Assembly (NCBI GenBank): GCA_016234745.1
Contig: JACRAR010000026.1
Location: 1 to 53,254, forward strand
Reading direction: 5' to 3'
Length of the DNA stretch: 53,254 nt
Source: Betaproteobacteria bacterium
GTDB taxonomy: Bacteria > Pseudomonadota > Gammaproteobacteria > Burkholderiales > Rhodocyclaceae
Below are positions 1 through 9,869 of the stretch, piece by piece. Every line of letters begins with the position of its first letter. Positions within the stretch are counted from its first letter, which is position 1. The position numbers were made by a program, and so were the translations under genes. A model generated the notes under the pieces. It saw nothing but the letters and a program-made list of their open reading frames with translations. It was not told where the DNA came from and searched no databases.

Positions 1-294
1 ATCGACCACCGGCACCACCGCGCCGCGCAGGTTGATCACGCCGCGGATGAAGGCCGGCATCATGGGGATTTCGGTGAGATTGCCGTATTCGATGATCTCC
101 TTGACGTTGAGGATGCCGACTGCATACATCTCGCCCGACAGGGAAAAGGTCAGATATTGATTGGCCTCGCCGGCAGAGGCCAGTTGGCGGGCGGTCGTGA
201 GCTCCTGTTGCGATTGTCCCCCAAGGGGACTTCCTGCAGGGCGCAACGCAGTTGCGGGCTTGGCTGCGGCTGCGGTTTGGACTTGGTTTGCCAT
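1..294 (-). CDS. cheW: CheW-like chemotaxis coupling protein, C-terminus outside the window
   Basis: The first 98 residues of a CheW-type adaptor, which links chemoreceptors to the CheA kinase in the cytoplasm. A low-complexity Ala/Pro-rich N-terminus (about 45 residues) precedes the CheW fold, recognisable in YLTFSLSGEMYAVGILNVKEI and the glycine-rich FIRGVINLRGAVVPVVD. The start is the ATG at 294 behind a GGAGG. It follows the chemoreceptor stop by 12 bp on the same strand, so the two are probably one operon. The rest runs off the left edge, so full length and neighbours are unknown. Confidence 0.9.
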   Translation of the reverse strand, partial: MANQVQTAAAAKPATALRPAGSPLGGQSQQELTTARQLASAGEANQYLTFSLSGEMYAVGILNVKEIIEYGNLTEIPMMPAFIRGVINLRGAVVPVVD

Positions 295-306
295 GCTGGC
301 CTCCGC

Positions 307-2178
307 TCAGAAGCGTTCGAAATCCTGCTCGCTCACTGCTGCGGCAGGCGCTTTTCTCGATACTGGTGCGGCAGCGCGGGAGCCGGCCGCCTGGGTACGG
401 GCTGCCGGACGGCTGCTGGACGAGGCCTGCTCCTGGTGGATCTTGAAGAAGGACATCAGCGAAGTGAGCTGGGACGACTGACCACCCATCTCCTCGGCGG
501 TGGCTGCGAGTTCTTCCGAAGCTGAAGCATTCTGCTGGGTGGCCTTGTTGAGCTGCCCCATCGCCCCGTTGATCTGGCCGACGCCGGCACTTTGCTCCTG
601 CGAGGCTGCGGCGATCTCTTGCACCAGGTCGGAGGTCTTGCGGATCGAGGGCACCATCTCGTCCAGGAGCTTGCCGGCTTTTTCGGCCATCTTGACACTG
701 GATCCGGCCAGTTCACCGATCTCCTGCGCCGCGACTTGAGAACGTTCGGCGAGTTTGCGCACTTCGGCGGCAACCACCGCGAAGCCCTTGCCGTGTTCGC
801 CGGCGCGCGCCGCTTCGATGGCGGCATTCAGGGCGAGCAGGTTGGTCTGGTAGGCGATATCGTCGATGATGCCGATCTTGCCGGCGATCTGCTTCATGGC
901 CTCGACCGTGTCCTTGACCGCGCTGCCGCCCTCGGCGGCTTCGGTGGCGGACTTGCTCGCCATGCCGTCGGTGACTTTGGCGTTTTCGGTGTTCTGGTTG
1001 ATGCTGGCGGTCATCTGCTCGATGGAAGCGGTGGTTTCCTCGACCGAGGCGGCCTGCTCGCTGGAACTCTGCGACAGCGACTGAGCGGTTTGCGACACTT
1101 GGCCGGCGGCGTTGTTGAGGGCTTCGGAGGCGGTGTTCACTTCGCCGATGATATTGGAAAGCTTGTCGACCATGCCTTTGACAGCGGCCAGAAGGCTCGT
1201 GGTATCTCCGGAAGCGGTGTCGATCTTGACGATCAGGTTACCCTGGGCAACTTCCTGGACAATTCCCGCTACGTATTCCGGATCGCCACCAAGCTGCCGG
1301 AGGACGCTGCGGATGAGGAAGAGACCAAGAAAGATCACCAGAGCTCCAGCAGTCATGGAAATGAGGATGGCGGTCAGGTTCGACGAGTCGATCTTTTCAC
1401 CGATAGCTTTTTTCAGCTCCTCATCGATTTTCTGGGACATCTCGTCGGTACCATGTACCGCTTTGCGCATCACACCCTGCGTCCCCTCCGCTGGCGTCAG
1501 CCCTATCGTCTTGTAGCCTTCGACCAGCGCCAGGAAGTCCTTCCTGTACTGCTCCATTTTCGTGGCTACTTCTTCTCCGCCGCGACCGTCGCTCCCTTTC
1601 AGGTTGGTCATGAAGGATTCGAAGTGCTTGTTGAAACTCTCGACGTATTTCATGTCGAGCCTCAGGAGAAAATCCTTCTCGTCCCGCCGCAGCATGAGTA
1701 GTTCCTTGAGCAGCAAATTGTTCTTGCCGGCATCCAGAACTGCCTGGGCCTCATGAACGGCTTTGCGGAGATTACCCTGCAGCCCGGAGTTGGGATCCAG
1801 CCCCACCAACTTCAAGGCGGCCACGGTTGCCTTGAAGGCGTCGCCATAGGTTTTCAGTGCGTTCCGGAACGGTTCGATGTTGCCGGTAGCCAGACCCGCC
1901 TCGCGCATCCCATTGTTCAGAATGTCAAGGTTTTTCATAATCTGCGCCATGGTCTTGGAAAATTCGGCCTCATACTTGATGTCAAGTCGCATCAGAAAAT
2001 CTTTCTCGTGCTTGCGCAGCTCGAGCACCATCGAGCTGCTTTGGTCCAGGGTTTCCATCGTCTCCGCGAGTGCGCGCTGGCTGCGCGCACTGCTCCACTG
2101 CATGACAGTAAGCACAGACATGGCGACGACGGAAGCCAGCAATAGTAACGAGAGCTTCATCTTCAGGGTCATGGTCAT
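307..2178 (-). CDS. Methyl-accepting chemotaxis protein with HBM sensor domain
   Basis: A 623-aa transmembrane chemoreceptor. A membrane helix (about residues 8-27) leads into a helical bimodular (HBM) ligand domain visible as two related blocks, [19 protein letters not shown] and [20 protein letters not shown] second membrane helix (about 268-290) and HAMP segment follow. The cytoplasmic hairpin tip contains the conserved core [20 protein letters not shown] and then [21 protein letters not shown] receptors often sense organic acids; the ligand here is unknown. AAGGAGGAG touches the first ATG (2178), while a second ATG at 2172 has normal spacing, so translation may begin there and give 621 aa. 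cheW follows. The C-terminus (DFERF) is not a classical xWxxF methylation-enzyme tether. Confidence 0.93.
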   Translation of the reverse strand: MTMTLKMKLSLLLLASVVAMSVLTVMQWSSARSQRALAETMETLDQSSSMVLELRKHEKDFLMRLDIKYEAEFSKTMAQIMKNLDILNNGMREAGLATGNIEPFRNALKTYGDAFKATVAALKLVGLDPNSGLQGNLRKAVHEAQAVLDAGKNNLLLKELLMLRRDEKDFLLRLDMKYVESFNKHFESFMTNLKGSDGRGGEEVATKMEQYRKDFLALVEGYKTIGLTPAEGTQGVMRKAVHGTDEMSQKIDEELKKAIGEKIDSSNLTAILISMTAGALVIFLGLFLIRSVLRQLGGDPEYVAGIVQEVAQGNLIVKIDTASGDTTSLLAAVKGMVDKLSNIIGEVNTASEALNNAAGQVSQTAQSLSQSSSEQAASVEETTASIEQMTASINQNTENAKVTDGMASKSATEAAEGGSAVKDTVEAMKQIAGKIGIIDDIAYQTNLLALNAAIEAARAGEHGKGFAVVAAEVRKLAERSQVAAQEIGELAGSSVKMAEKAGKLLDEMVPSIRKTSDLVQEIAAASQEQSAGVGQINGAMGQLNKATQQNASASEELAATAEEMGGQSSQLTSLMSFFKIHQEQASSSSRPAARTQAAGSRAAAPVSRKAPAAAVSEQDFERF

Positions 2179-2468
2179 CTCCTCCTTGATCTTTTCGCAA
2201 AATTGTTATTGGAATGTAAATCTGGCAAAACCATAAGCGGTCCCCGGCTTTACCGGTTTAAGTCGAAAGCGGCACGCCCTCCAGACGCCGATAAAGTACG
2301 GCAAGCATCTCATTGGAGATGCGGGTCGTCAACCAGTAGTCGATTAACTGCTCACGCGCCATCTTTCCGCTGGGCTGGAATGCGCTTCAACGCTTGTTGT
2401 GGAGTTTTCTGGCGGCTTGAATCCTACCTACTTCCCGGTATTCACGGCGTCCCGCGGGGAAAAGACGT
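2179..2468. other. Intergenic region between chemoreceptor and response regulator
   Basis: 290 bp without a plausible gene. It holds the leader of the chemoreceptor gene (minus strand, AAGGAGGAG ribosome site at its right-hand end) and the tail after the response-regulator stop. A GCCGATAA string at 2287-2294 resembles a flagellar sigma-28 -10 box but points the wrong way and lacks a partner -35. No convincing promoter or terminator was found. Confidence 0.5.
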
Positions 2469-3110
2469 TCAGTTCGGGATCAACCCGTTGTGAATCGCGT
2501 AGCGGGTAAGTTCGGCAACGCCGCGTATGTCAAGCTTGCGCATGATGTTGCGTCGATGCACTTCGACGGTACTTTCCGCGATGCGCAATTGCGCGGCGAT
2601 CTGCGGCGAGGTGCATCCTTCCGCGACCAGTTGCAGCACCTGGCGCTCGCGCGTGCTGAGCTGGACCGGAAGCCTGGCATTGCCTTCGTTCCCGGACAAT
2701 GCTTCGGTGAGCACCCTGGAGATATCCGGGCAAAAATAATTGCGGTTGTTTCTTACGGCCTCGATCGCCCGCAGCAGTTCTTCGCCGGCGCCGGCCTTGG
2801 TGACATAAGCCGATGCTCCTGCGTTCATCATGTCTACAACGTATTGCTGGCTGGAAAAAGCCGAAAGTCCGATCACCTTGACTCCGGGACAGGCGGCAAG
2901 CAGCCGCCGCGTCGTTTCAATGCCGTTCATGCCGGGCATGCCGATGTCCATGCACACAATATCGGGCGCAAATTCTTGCGCCAGATTGACGACATCGAGG
3001 CCGTTGCCGGTTTCGGCGACGACTTCCAGATCCGCCGAATTTTTCAGCATGCTCCTGAGCGCATCGCGAAACAATTGATGGTCATCGGCAAGCATGATGC
3101 GCATTTTCAT
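2469..3110 (-). CDS. NarL/FixJ-family response regulator
   Basis: A 213-aa two-component response regulator. The receiver domain (residues 3-120) has the acidic pair D9-D10, the phosphoacceptor D55 in VCMDIGMPGMNG, and the conserved Lys in YVTKAG. A LuxR-type helix-turn-helix (about 149-207; LSTRERQVLQLVAEGCTSPQ, then AESTVEVHRRNIMRKL) binds DNA. It starts 24 bp after the stop of the upstream kinase on the same strand, so the two are an operon and presumably a cognate pair. Two in-frame ATGs (3110 and 3104) are possible starts; the longer is given. The target genes cannot be told from the sequence. Confidence 0.93.
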   Translation of the reverse strand: MKMRIMLADDHQLFRDALRSMLKNSADLEVVAETGNGLDVVNLAQEFAPDIVCMDIGMPGMNGIETTRRLLAACPGVKVIGLSAFSSQQYVVDMMNAGASAYVTKAGAGEELLRAIEAVRNNRNYFCPDISRVLTEALSGNEGNARLPVQLSTRERQVLQLVAEGCTSPQIAAQLRIAESTVEVHRRNIMRKLDIRGVAELTRYAIHNGLIPN

Positions 3111-3134
3111 CGCTGTTCTTTCAGGAATCGAGCC

Positions 3135-5309
3135 CTATATTTTCACTTCGATTCGCGTGCCCTTGCCGGGACTCGACTCGATACGGAATTTCCCGCCTGA
3201 AAGTTCCGTCATTTCCCGCATGTTGAGCAATCCCATGCCAACGACTTCGCCGGCCTTGCCGAGCGTCTCCTGATCGAACCCGCTGCCGTTGTCGGATACC
3301 GTCATGATAACGGGCTGCGCATTGCTGTCCAGCTCGATCGTGATCAGGCTGGCCTTCGCATGCTTGGACGAATTTGTCAGCGCTTCCTGGCAAATTCGGA
3401 ATAGCAGGGATTCGAGTTCGGGCGAGAGCCTTTCGCCTTGCGCGCAAGAAACCTGTACCCTGATTCCCGTGCGCCGCGAAAACTGGTGGGCATAGTCATT
3501 CAATGCAGCCGCCAGACCGGCGTAATCAAGCTCGGTGGGGCGCAGTTCGGAGCAAATCTCGCGAATGCTGGCATTGGTATCCTCGATCAATGCGCGCGTG
3601 TCGTCGAGACGTTCGACAAGTTCTTGCGATCGTTCCTGAGGCAGCGCCGCAACGACATTGTTCAGATTGAGTCCGATGGCCGCGAGGTTGGGACTGGTGC
3701 GGTCATGCAATTCCGCGGCAAGACGCCGCTTGGTTTCTTCCTGCATGACCAGCAATCGCCGCGAGGCCAGGTCGAGTTTCATCGAGTAGGCGGCTAATTC
3801 GAGCTGCATTTCCTTGCGTTCGCGCGTGCGCTGGCTGAGGTCCCGAAGATTGACCATGATCAACTGCCGATCACTCGTTTCGACCAGACTGGCGCTTTCT
3901 TCCATAGGGACCCATGAATCGTCCTGCCGGCGATAATTGCGTTCGCCAGCCCGGCAAAATGTCTGGCTCACCAGCTTTCCGGCGCGATCTTGTTCCGTGA
4001 CCAGGGGCGTGTCTGTCAGGTCGCTGAATTTCAGACTGAGCAACTCATTGCGTTCATAGCCCAGCATTTTGCAAAGACTGGGGTTTGCCTCCTGAATCGC
4101 AAGATCGTTGGGGGAAAACAGAAATACCCCATCCGAGGACTGTTGCAATAATGCGCTGAAGAAATTGCGTTCAGCCTGGAGTTGTTCTTCCCGAAGCCTC
4201 AATGTTTCCAGTAACTGATTGAAGCCTGCGATCAATCGGCCTATTTCATCCCGATTTCGAATCGTCAAGGGCGCCAGCGGTTTGCTGGCATCCGACATTG
4301 CCGCCAGGTCTTCCACGGCTGCGACCAGGGGCTTGAATTGCTGGTGCAACAGCCATAGCGAGAGTATTCCCGCCACTAAGGTCAGCAATACCGTAGCCAC
4401 CAGGATATGCTGCTTCAAGTTGCGAATCGGCGCAAAGGCCTCCTCAGTCGGAAGCGTCGCCACCACGTACCAACCCGCCACGGGGATCCGGCTTGACGAG
4501 GAGAGCACTTCGATTCCCATGGAATTCTTGGCAACCACCGTCCCGTCAAAACCTTGCATGCGCATGTCTTGGACCTTGTTGGCTCCCGGAACTGGCAGCG
4601 GTTGCATCACGCGGGTCTTGTCGGTGGCAGTCACTATCAAATTGTGTTGCGGGGCGATGACCAGATAGCCGCCGCTCTTGCCATAACGATGTTCACCGAG
4701 CCGATCGAGAAAGTTGGGCTTGGCAAGATTGATCACACCGAAAATGGCGCCGATGACGCGGCCTTGGGCATCGCGGATCGGGACGTTGATGTTAAACAGC
4801 GGTTGACGCAGCACCCGGCCCACGACCGGACGCCCGATGACGGTCTTGCCTTCAACAAGGGCGCTATGCGTTGCGACATTGCTGGCATAGTTGGTTCCCC
4901 GGCGTCCCGCGACGGTGGGGGCTTCGGCAAGCGCGGTGCCATCCAGCGCGACCACGACGACGCCCGAATTGAACATGTCCAGAAAAATTGGACGCTGTTC
5001 CAGCAGTTGCTGGAGTCCGTTCGGGTTATTCAGCAAGGGCTGGTCAATCGAGAGGGCTATTTTTTCCAGTGCCTGAACTCGATCCGTCAGTTCATGGTTT
5101 ATTTCCGACGCCACTAACGACACTGTTGAAACTTGCTGGTCTGCCAGCAGAAACTGCATGTTGTCCTGCAATACTAGCGTGACGTAGTACGACATGGCCC
5201 AGATGCCAGCCAGGAAGATGACGAGGATGCCAAGGGTGATTTTTCGTTTTAGCGAACTTTCCCCGTGGCTGCGAGCTGTTATAGGCAAGTAGCTAGCGCT
5301 GTTCAACAT
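3135..5309 (-). CDS. Membrane sensor histidine kinase (cache-HAMP-PAS-HisKA_3)
   Basis: A 724-aa NarX/DegS-type sensor kinase. TM1 is at about residues 24-46, a periplasmic double-cache-like sensor at 47-300, TM2 at 301-322, HAMP to about 378, PAS at about 383-500, and a HisKA_3 dimerisation domain with the phosphorylated H535 in AAELHDRTSPN. The HATPase follows with N-box around N646 and G1 box DNGSGF from D673. PAS residues such as the LCKMLGY segment suggest a cytoplasmic input in addition to the periplasmic one. The response regulator gene follows after 24 bp. The ligand is unknown; cache domains usually bind small molecules such as amino or organic acids. The ATG at 5309 has no strong ribosome site, so the start is less certain than the domains. 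Confidence 0.92.
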   Translation of the reverse strand: MLNSASYLPITARSHGESSLKRKITLGILVIFLAGIWAMSYYVTLVLQDNMQFLLADQQVSTVSLVASEINHELTDRVQALEKIALSIDQPLLNNPNGLQQLLEQRPIFLDMFNSGVVVVALDGTALAEAPTVAGRRGTNYASNVATHSALVEGKTVIGRPVVGRVLRQPLFNINVPIRDAQGRVIGAIFGVINLAKPNFLDRLGEHRYGKSGGYLVIAPQHNLIVTATDKTRVMQPLPVPGANKVQDMRMQGFDGTVVAKNSMGIEVLSSSSRIPVAGWYVVATLPTEEAFAPIRNLKQHILVATVLLTLVAGILSLWLLHQQFKPLVAAVEDLAAMSDASKPLAPLTIRNRDEIGRLIAGFNQLLETLRLREEQLQAERNFFSALLQQSSDGVFLFSPNDLAIQEANPSLCKMLGYERNELLSLKFSDLTDTPLVTEQDRAGKLVSQTFCRAGERNYRRQDDSWVPMEESASLVETSDRQLIMVNLRDLSQRTRERKEMQLELAAYSMKLDLASRRLLVMQEETKRRLAAELHDRTSPNLAAIGLNLNNVVAALPQERSQELVERLDDTRALIEDTNASIREICSELRPTELDYAGLAAALNDYAHQFSRRTGIRVQVSCAQGERLSPELESLLFRICQEALTNSSKHAKASLITIELDSNAQPVIMTVSDNGSGFDQETLGKAGEVVGMGLLNMREMTELSGGKFRIESSPGKGTRIEVKI

Positions 5310-5655
5310 TTATCAACGCCATGCCAGAGACGGCATCATCGGCTTGCACAATTACCCCTTTCCTGCTGATCAGCAAGAAAAAGCAGCAATCTACCCGGGG
5401 TGTAAGCTATTGAATTGATTTGAGTCAAGAGCCATGATTATTCCCTGGCCAAGCAACGGCGATCAGGCCCGCGGCGCTGATTTTCTTGCGGAAGACCCGG
5501 CAATGGCCGGAGTCCACCACGGTTGCGGGCAAGAGGGTTAACCTCAGCGATAAACCCGGGAATCAAATCCTTGCTACAAGCTCTTCAAAACCCTCTGGCC
5601 CGGTCGGCCGAATAGGTAACCTTGATAGGCATGGCAAGTGCAGTGGAAAAGCTCC
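5310..5655. other. Intergenic region upstream of the sensor kinase
   Basis: 346 bp with no gene. It is the leader of the kinase-regulator operon (minus strand) and also the 3' side of the CBS-domain gene. It contains an FNR-like site (5415-5428, listed separately). No terminator with a T-tract was found. Confidence 0.5.
5415..5428. promoter_or_regulatory. FNR/Anr-like box upstream of the sensor kinase
   Basis: TTGATTTGAGTCAA matches the FNR consensus TTGAT-N4-ATCAA at 9 of 10 specified bases (G instead of A in the second half). Its centre lies about 112 bp upstream of the kinase ATG, which would suit control by oxygen if the transcript starts some 60-70 bp before the gene. No matching -10 was identified, so this is a candidate only. 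Confidence 0.4.
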
Positions 5656-6087
5656 TTAGCGGCAAATGTAGTTAATGAGCTGATCGATGAGGAAGTCCTT
5701 CTCGGCAATAGTGTCCTTGACCATGTCGCCAATTGAGAGTATGCCTATCACGCAATTGTTCTCCAGCACGGGCAAGTGGCGGATTCTCTTCTCGGTGATC
5801 AGCGCCATGCACTCCTCGTTCGTTTGATCTGGGCGGACGTAGAGTACCTTTGTAGTCATGAGCTCTGATACAAGGATGTTCCGTGTCAGCGGGCCTGGAG
5901 TAGCCATCCTCTTCACACAGTCCCGCTCGCTTACAATTCCGACCAGGACATTTTCCGCATCCAGGACCAGCAACGCGCCGATGTTCTTGTCAAGCATCAT
6001 TTGCATTGCATCGGACATTGATGCATTCGGCGAAATAGAGACAATGGTACCGCCCTTGGCTTCAAGCAACTGCCTAACTGTCTTCAT
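5656..6087 (-). CDS. CBS-domain pair protein
   Basis: A 143-aa soluble protein made of two CBS motifs (about residues 8-62 and 76-135), visible as SISPNASMSDAMQMMLDKNIGALLVLD and the second-repeat EKRIRHLPVLENNCVIGILSIGDMV. CBS pairs bind adenine nucleotides and act as energy sensors or regulators. The ATG at 6087 is chosen because GGAGG sits 6 bp in front of it; the frame is open 16 codons further but without a ribosome site. It lies 48 bp after the putA stop on the same strand and might share its transcript. The partner protein is unknown. Confidence 0.85.
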   Translation of the reverse strand: MKTVRQLLEAKGGTIVSISPNASMSDAMQMMLDKNIGALLVLDAENVLVGIVSERDCVKRMATPGPLTRNILVSELMTTKVLYVRPDQTNEECMALITEKRIRHLPVLENNCVIGILSIGDMVKDTIAEKDFLIDQLINYICR

Positions 6088-6135
6088 TGTGACCTCCAGT
6101 GGGTGAGTAAGGTAACCGGATGCGACCGGTAGCAA

Positions 6136-9100
6136 TCAATAAACGATCGTCAACAATGTAGTATTGCCGCCGACCGCAGTGGTGTTGCAACTCACTACTC
6201 GTTCAAAAACCATTCTAAATACAGGATACAAGGTTGTATTGATTCCGGGCTGAAACAGCGGGATCAGGGCTCCCGGCTCTTCAGCCAAACGCTGGCGGAG
6301 TGCAGAGGCTTGTTCCGGGTTACCGTCAAAGAGGACACCTGACAAGCGAGCGTATTCGGGATGGGTTCGCAGTTCAATGTGCTTGACAATATCCCTGGGC
6401 AATTTTCGCAGGATCGACTCACTGATTGGGTTGGCGAGGGTGACGACCTTGCCTTCCACAGCAAGGACCGGGACAAATTGTCGAAGCAGCTTATCTTCGT
6501 CTGGTGCAAGGCACAGGAAGCGCCCACGCGGTGAGAAGCTGAGGGTATTGCGTTCCCCGGTCGGGCCAGGAAGATCGATCCAGGAATATATTGGAGTCAG
6601 ATCCGCATAGATCGAGCAAAGTCTTGCCAGTTCACGCCATCCAGACACGGCAGCCCATTTGACCATGTTCTGGAATACTGTGCTTCTCTTATGAGAGGCT
6701 TCACGCGACCGGCATCCCAGCTTGCTAGGATGAACGTATTCACTGCCAGACAGGCTGTGCAGATAAAGCGGTCCACCGGCCTTGGGACCGGTACCGGAAA
6801 GTCCTTCTCCCCCGAAGGGCTGTCCTCCGACTACAGCGCCGACCATGTTGCGATTGATGTAGATGTTGCCCACATGAGCCTGGTCAATGACCTGTTGTGC
6901 CGTTTCACCGATACGGCTGTGCAGGCCAAGCGTCAAGCCGAAGCCAGAGGCATTGATGGAATCGACCAGGGTTCCCAGCTTTTCGCCATCGAAACGCAAC
7001 ACATGCAAAACAGGACCGAATACTTCTCCGTCAAGATCATGCAGCGAGTCGATTTCGATCAGCGTCGGCTGCACGAAACTGCCATTGGCACATTCTTCCG
7101 GCAATAGCGATTGAAACACCTTGAACCCTCTGTTTCTCATCAGTGTGACATGTGCGAGGAGCCGCGTCTTTGCATCCATGTCAATGACCGGTCCGATGTC
7201 GGTCGACAACAAGGCCGGATCGCCAAGTTTCATCTCGATCATGGCGGCTTTCAGCGTATTCAGCACATGCTGGGCGATGTCGTTTTGCAGACACAGCACG
7301 CGAAGTGCCGAGCAGCGTTGGCCGGCGCTGTCGAAACCTGAAGTCAGCACATCCTTGACCACTTGTTCAGTCAAAGCGGAGGAGTCAACAATCATGGCGT
7401 TCAGACCGCCAGTCTCAGCGATCAGGCGCACGCCGGGGCGAGAGGCGATGTTCATATTGATCCGTCGTGCAACCTCGAGCGAGCCGGTGAACAGTACGCC
7501 ATGAACGCGCGGGTCCGCTGTTAACGCGGTTCCAATGGTTTCGCCTCGACCGGGAAGGAATTGCAGTGCTTGGGGAGGTATTCCTGCCTGGTGCAGCAAT
7601 TCGACGGCGAAGCAGGCGATCAGCGGCGTCTGTTCGGCCGGCTTGGCAATCACCGGACTGCCGGCTGCCAATGCGGCACTTATTTGGCCAACAAAAATCG
7701 CCAAGGGAAAATTCCAAGGACTGATGCAAACCACCACGCCTGGCGCCACACCGAAGTTCTGCAACTGGCCGGTCGACAACTGTTGCGCGTAGTAACGACA
7801 AAAATCGACCGCTTCGCGCACTTCGACCACGGCATTGGCCCAGGTTTTTCCGGCTTCCCGGATACATAAGCTGAGCAACGTATTTCGGTTGAATTCGATC
7901 AAATCCGCGGCGCGCAGCAGCAGTGCTGCGCGTTTGTCTGGCGACGTCTGATGCCAGATTGCGGCATAGGCATCCGCGCTGGTCAATGCGTGATCGACCA
8001 TTTCAGGATCTGCCTCGATCACCGCACCGACCAAATCCGCAGGATTGGCCGGATTCCTAACGGGTTGCGCAGCAACATTTGCCTGTCGACCGCTCGCGAT
8101 CAGCGGCTGAGCCTTCCAAAATCTATTGGCAAGCTTGTCAATTGCATTCCCCAGTTTTTCGATGGTCGTTTCATCTGCCAGATCGATCCCCGCTGAATTG
8201 ACCCGCCGCGTGCCATACAGATCAATTGGTAACGGAATTGCCGGATGGCGCACACCGCCTGTTCGCTTGACCAGCGCCAGGGGATCCTCGACCAAATCAT
8301 CGATCGGCACTGTCTCGTCGGCGATGCGATTCACGAAGGAGTTGTTGGCTCCGTTTTCAAGCAAGCGACGCACTAGGTAGGGCAGCAAATTGGCATGGGT
8401 GCCTACCGGGGCATAGATGCGACATCGTTTGCCAAGGTTGCCCTGTCCCACTACATTGTTGTAGAGAGCCTCGCCCATGCCGTGCAGACACTGGAACTCG
8501 TATTCTTCAATGCCGCGTTCGCGTGCCATTTGGAATACTGCGGCAAGCGTGCAGGCATTGTGGGTAGCGAACTGTGGGTAGATAGCATCCGGAGCGGCCA
8601 ACAACCGATTGGCGCAGACCAGATAGGCAAGGTCGGTATGCATCTTGCGCGTGTATACCGGGTAATCGGACAGGCCATCGACCTGCGTTCGCTTGATTTC
8701 GCTATCCCAGTATGCGCCCTTGACCAGACGAACCATCAGCCGTCGCCGGCTGCGCCGCGCCATGTCCGACAACAGGTCGATGACATATGGGCAACGCTTT
8801 TGGTAGGCCTGAATGGCGAAGCCAAGACCATTCCAGCCGTCCAAATCGGAGTCATTCGCCAACGATTCAAGCAGGTCCAGGGAAAGTTCCAGCCGGTCGG
8901 CTTCTTCGGCGTCAATATTGAAACCCATGCCATGGTGTTTGGCCAGCAGCATCAATTCTTTCAGGCGCGGGCGCAGCTCGGTCATCATCCGCTCACGCTG
9001 GGCGCGCTCGTAGCGGGAATGCAAGGCCGAAAGCTTGACCGAAATTCCGTGTCTATCCACCACATCGCGCCCTTCACCGGCAACGCCGATGGTGTGAATT

Positions 9101-9732
9101 GCTGCAGCATAGGCCTGAAAGTAGCGTTCAGCATCGACTTCGGTCACTGCGGCTTCACCGAGCATATCGAAGGAGTAGGTATAACCGCGCGCTGCATTTG
9201 CTTTACTTCGAGCCAAGGCCGGTTCGATGGTCTCGCCCATTACGAACTGCTGCCCCAGCAGGCGCATGGCGAAATCGATGCCAGTGCGGATCAGCGATTC
9301 CCCTCCCCTGGACAGCAGCCTCATCAGTGCATTGTCCAACGCGACCAGTTTGCCGGTTAGCAGCAGACCCCAAGTGGCGGCGTTGACGACTGGCGATGCG
9401 CTGCCGCCGAGATGGGCTTGCCAATCGCCTTGGCTGAGTTTGTCTCGAATCAGGCGATCCGCCGTGTTCTTGTCCGGAATCCGTAGCAACGCTTCTGCCA
9501 AGCACATCAGAGCAACTCCCTCCTGGCTCGAGAGAGAGAACTCATGCATCAGAGGAGCGACGATATTCTCGCTGCGCTGGCTCCGCATTGCGGCGACTAG
9601 CCTGCACGCGAGAATCTTGATTGGCTGCTGATCAATGTGCAGATTTTCAAGCTCTCTTGCCAGAGTTGCGACGCAAGCGGCTTCTTCAGATCGACAAGCC
9701 TCCCTAACCAATTGTCTTAGATTGGTTGCCAT
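6136..9732 (-). CDS. putA: Bifunctional proline dehydrogenase / P5C dehydrogenase PutA
   Basis: A 1198-aa enzyme oxidising proline to P5C (FAD-linked PRODH) and P5C to glutamate (NAD-linked). The N-terminal half carries the PRODH barrel (about 130-460; e.g. SVKLSALHSRYERAQ and RLVKGAYWDSEIKR). The central aldehyde dehydrogenase module has the Glu of LIAETGGLNAMIVDS and the nucleophilic Cys in SAGQRCSALRV. A C-terminal extension of about 200 residues follows, as in longer PutA forms. There is no ribbon-helix-helix N-terminus, so it is not an autorepressing trifunctional PutA. The ATG at 9732 is preferred: AGAGG precedes it and a TTGACA/TTTATT promoter lies 32-60 bp upstream. The open frame continues to a GTG at 9837, but that lies upstream of the promoter. 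Divergent from ald. Confidence 0.93.
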   Translation of the reverse strand: MATNLRQLVREACRSEEAACVATLARELENLHIDQQPIKILACRLVAAMRSQRSENIVAPLMHEFSLSSQEGVALMCLAEALLRIPDKNTADRLIRDKLSQGDWQAHLGGSASPVVNAATWGLLLTGKLVALDNALMRLLSRGGESLIRTGIDFAMRLLGQQFVMGETIEPALARSKANAARGYTYSFDMLGEAAVTEVDAERYFQAYAAAIHTIGVAGEGRDVVDRHGISVKLSALHSRYERAQRERMMTELRPRLKELMLLAKHHGMGFNIDAEEADRLELSLDLLESLANDSDLDGWNGLGFAIQAYQKRCPYVIDLLSDMARRSRRRLMVRLVKGAYWDSEIKRTQVDGLSDYPVYTRKMHTDLAYLVCANRLLAAPDAIYPQFATHNACTLAAVFQMARERGIEEYEFQCLHGMGEALYNNVVGQGNLGKRCRIYAPVGTHANLLPYLVRRLLENGANNSFVNRIADETVPIDDLVEDPLALVKRTGGVRHPAIPLPIDLYGTRRVNSAGIDLADETTIEKLGNAIDKLANRFWKAQPLIASGRQANVAAQPVRNPANPADLVGAVIEADPEMVDHALTSADAYAAIWHQTSPDKRAALLLRAADLIEFNRNTLLSLCIREAGKTWANAVVEVREAVDFCRYYAQQLSTGQLQNFGVAPGVVVCISPWNFPLAIFVGQISAALAAGSPVIAKPAEQTPLIACFAVELLHQAGIPPQALQFLPGRGETIGTALTADPRVHGVLFTGSLEVARRINMNIASRPGVRLIAETGGLNAMIVDSSALTEQVVKDVLTSGFDSAGQRCSALRVLCLQNDIAQHVLNTLKAAMIEMKLGDPALLSTDIGPVIDMDAKTRLLAHVTLMRNRGFKVFQSLLPEECANGSFVQPTLIEIDSLHDLDGEVFGPVLHVLRFDGEKLGTLVDSINASGFGLTLGLHSRIGETAQQVIDQAHVGNIYINRNMVGAVVGGQPFGGEGLSGTGPKAGGPLYLHSLSGSEYVHPSKLGCRSREASHKRSTVFQNMVKWAAVSGWRELARLCSIYADLTPIYSWIDLPGPTGERNTLSFSPRGRFLCLAPDEDKLLRQFVPVLAVEGKVVTLANPISESILRKLPRDIVKHIELRTHPEYARLSGVLFDGNPEQASALRQRLAEEPGALIPLFQPGINTTLYPVFRMVFERVVSCNTTAVGGNTTLLTIVY

Positions 9733-9763
9733 CGCGACCTCTTGACTACTACGATCTAGTCTT

Positions 9764-9792
9764 AATAAAGATAATCCAACTTGTTTTGTCAA
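9764..9792 (-). promoter_or_regulatory. Predicted sigma-70 promoter of putA
   Basis: On the minus strand TTGACA (9792-9787) is followed after exactly 17 bp by TTTATT (9769-9764, 4 of 6 matches to the -10 consensus). Transcription would start near 9757, about 25 nt before the putA ATG at 9732. The -35 overlaps the left part of the 31-bp element shared with the prkA leader. Confidence 0.55.
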
Positions 9793-9818
9793 CTTAAGAA
9801 ATTCTTGAGCCGTTAATG
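9788..9818 (+). promoter_or_regulatory. 31-bp element, copy 1 (putA/ald divergent region)
   Basis: This 31-bp stretch, beginning GTCAACTTA and ending GCCGTTAATG, is 25/31 identical without gaps to 14768-14798. It ends 51 bp before the ald ATG and overlaps the putA -35 box. The position fits an operator acting on both divergent genes, but which regulator binds is unknown. Confidence 0.55.
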
Positions 9819-9869
9819 CACTATGAATGAATGTCACTTCAGCTCAAGATATTGGACTAGAGTGCCGAG

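Noticed and set aside
592-1701. Long open frame on the plus strand opposite the chemoreceptor
   Set aside because: It has no family resemblance, and the opposite strand encodes an unmistakable receptor. GC-rich coding DNA commonly leaves such antisense frames open.
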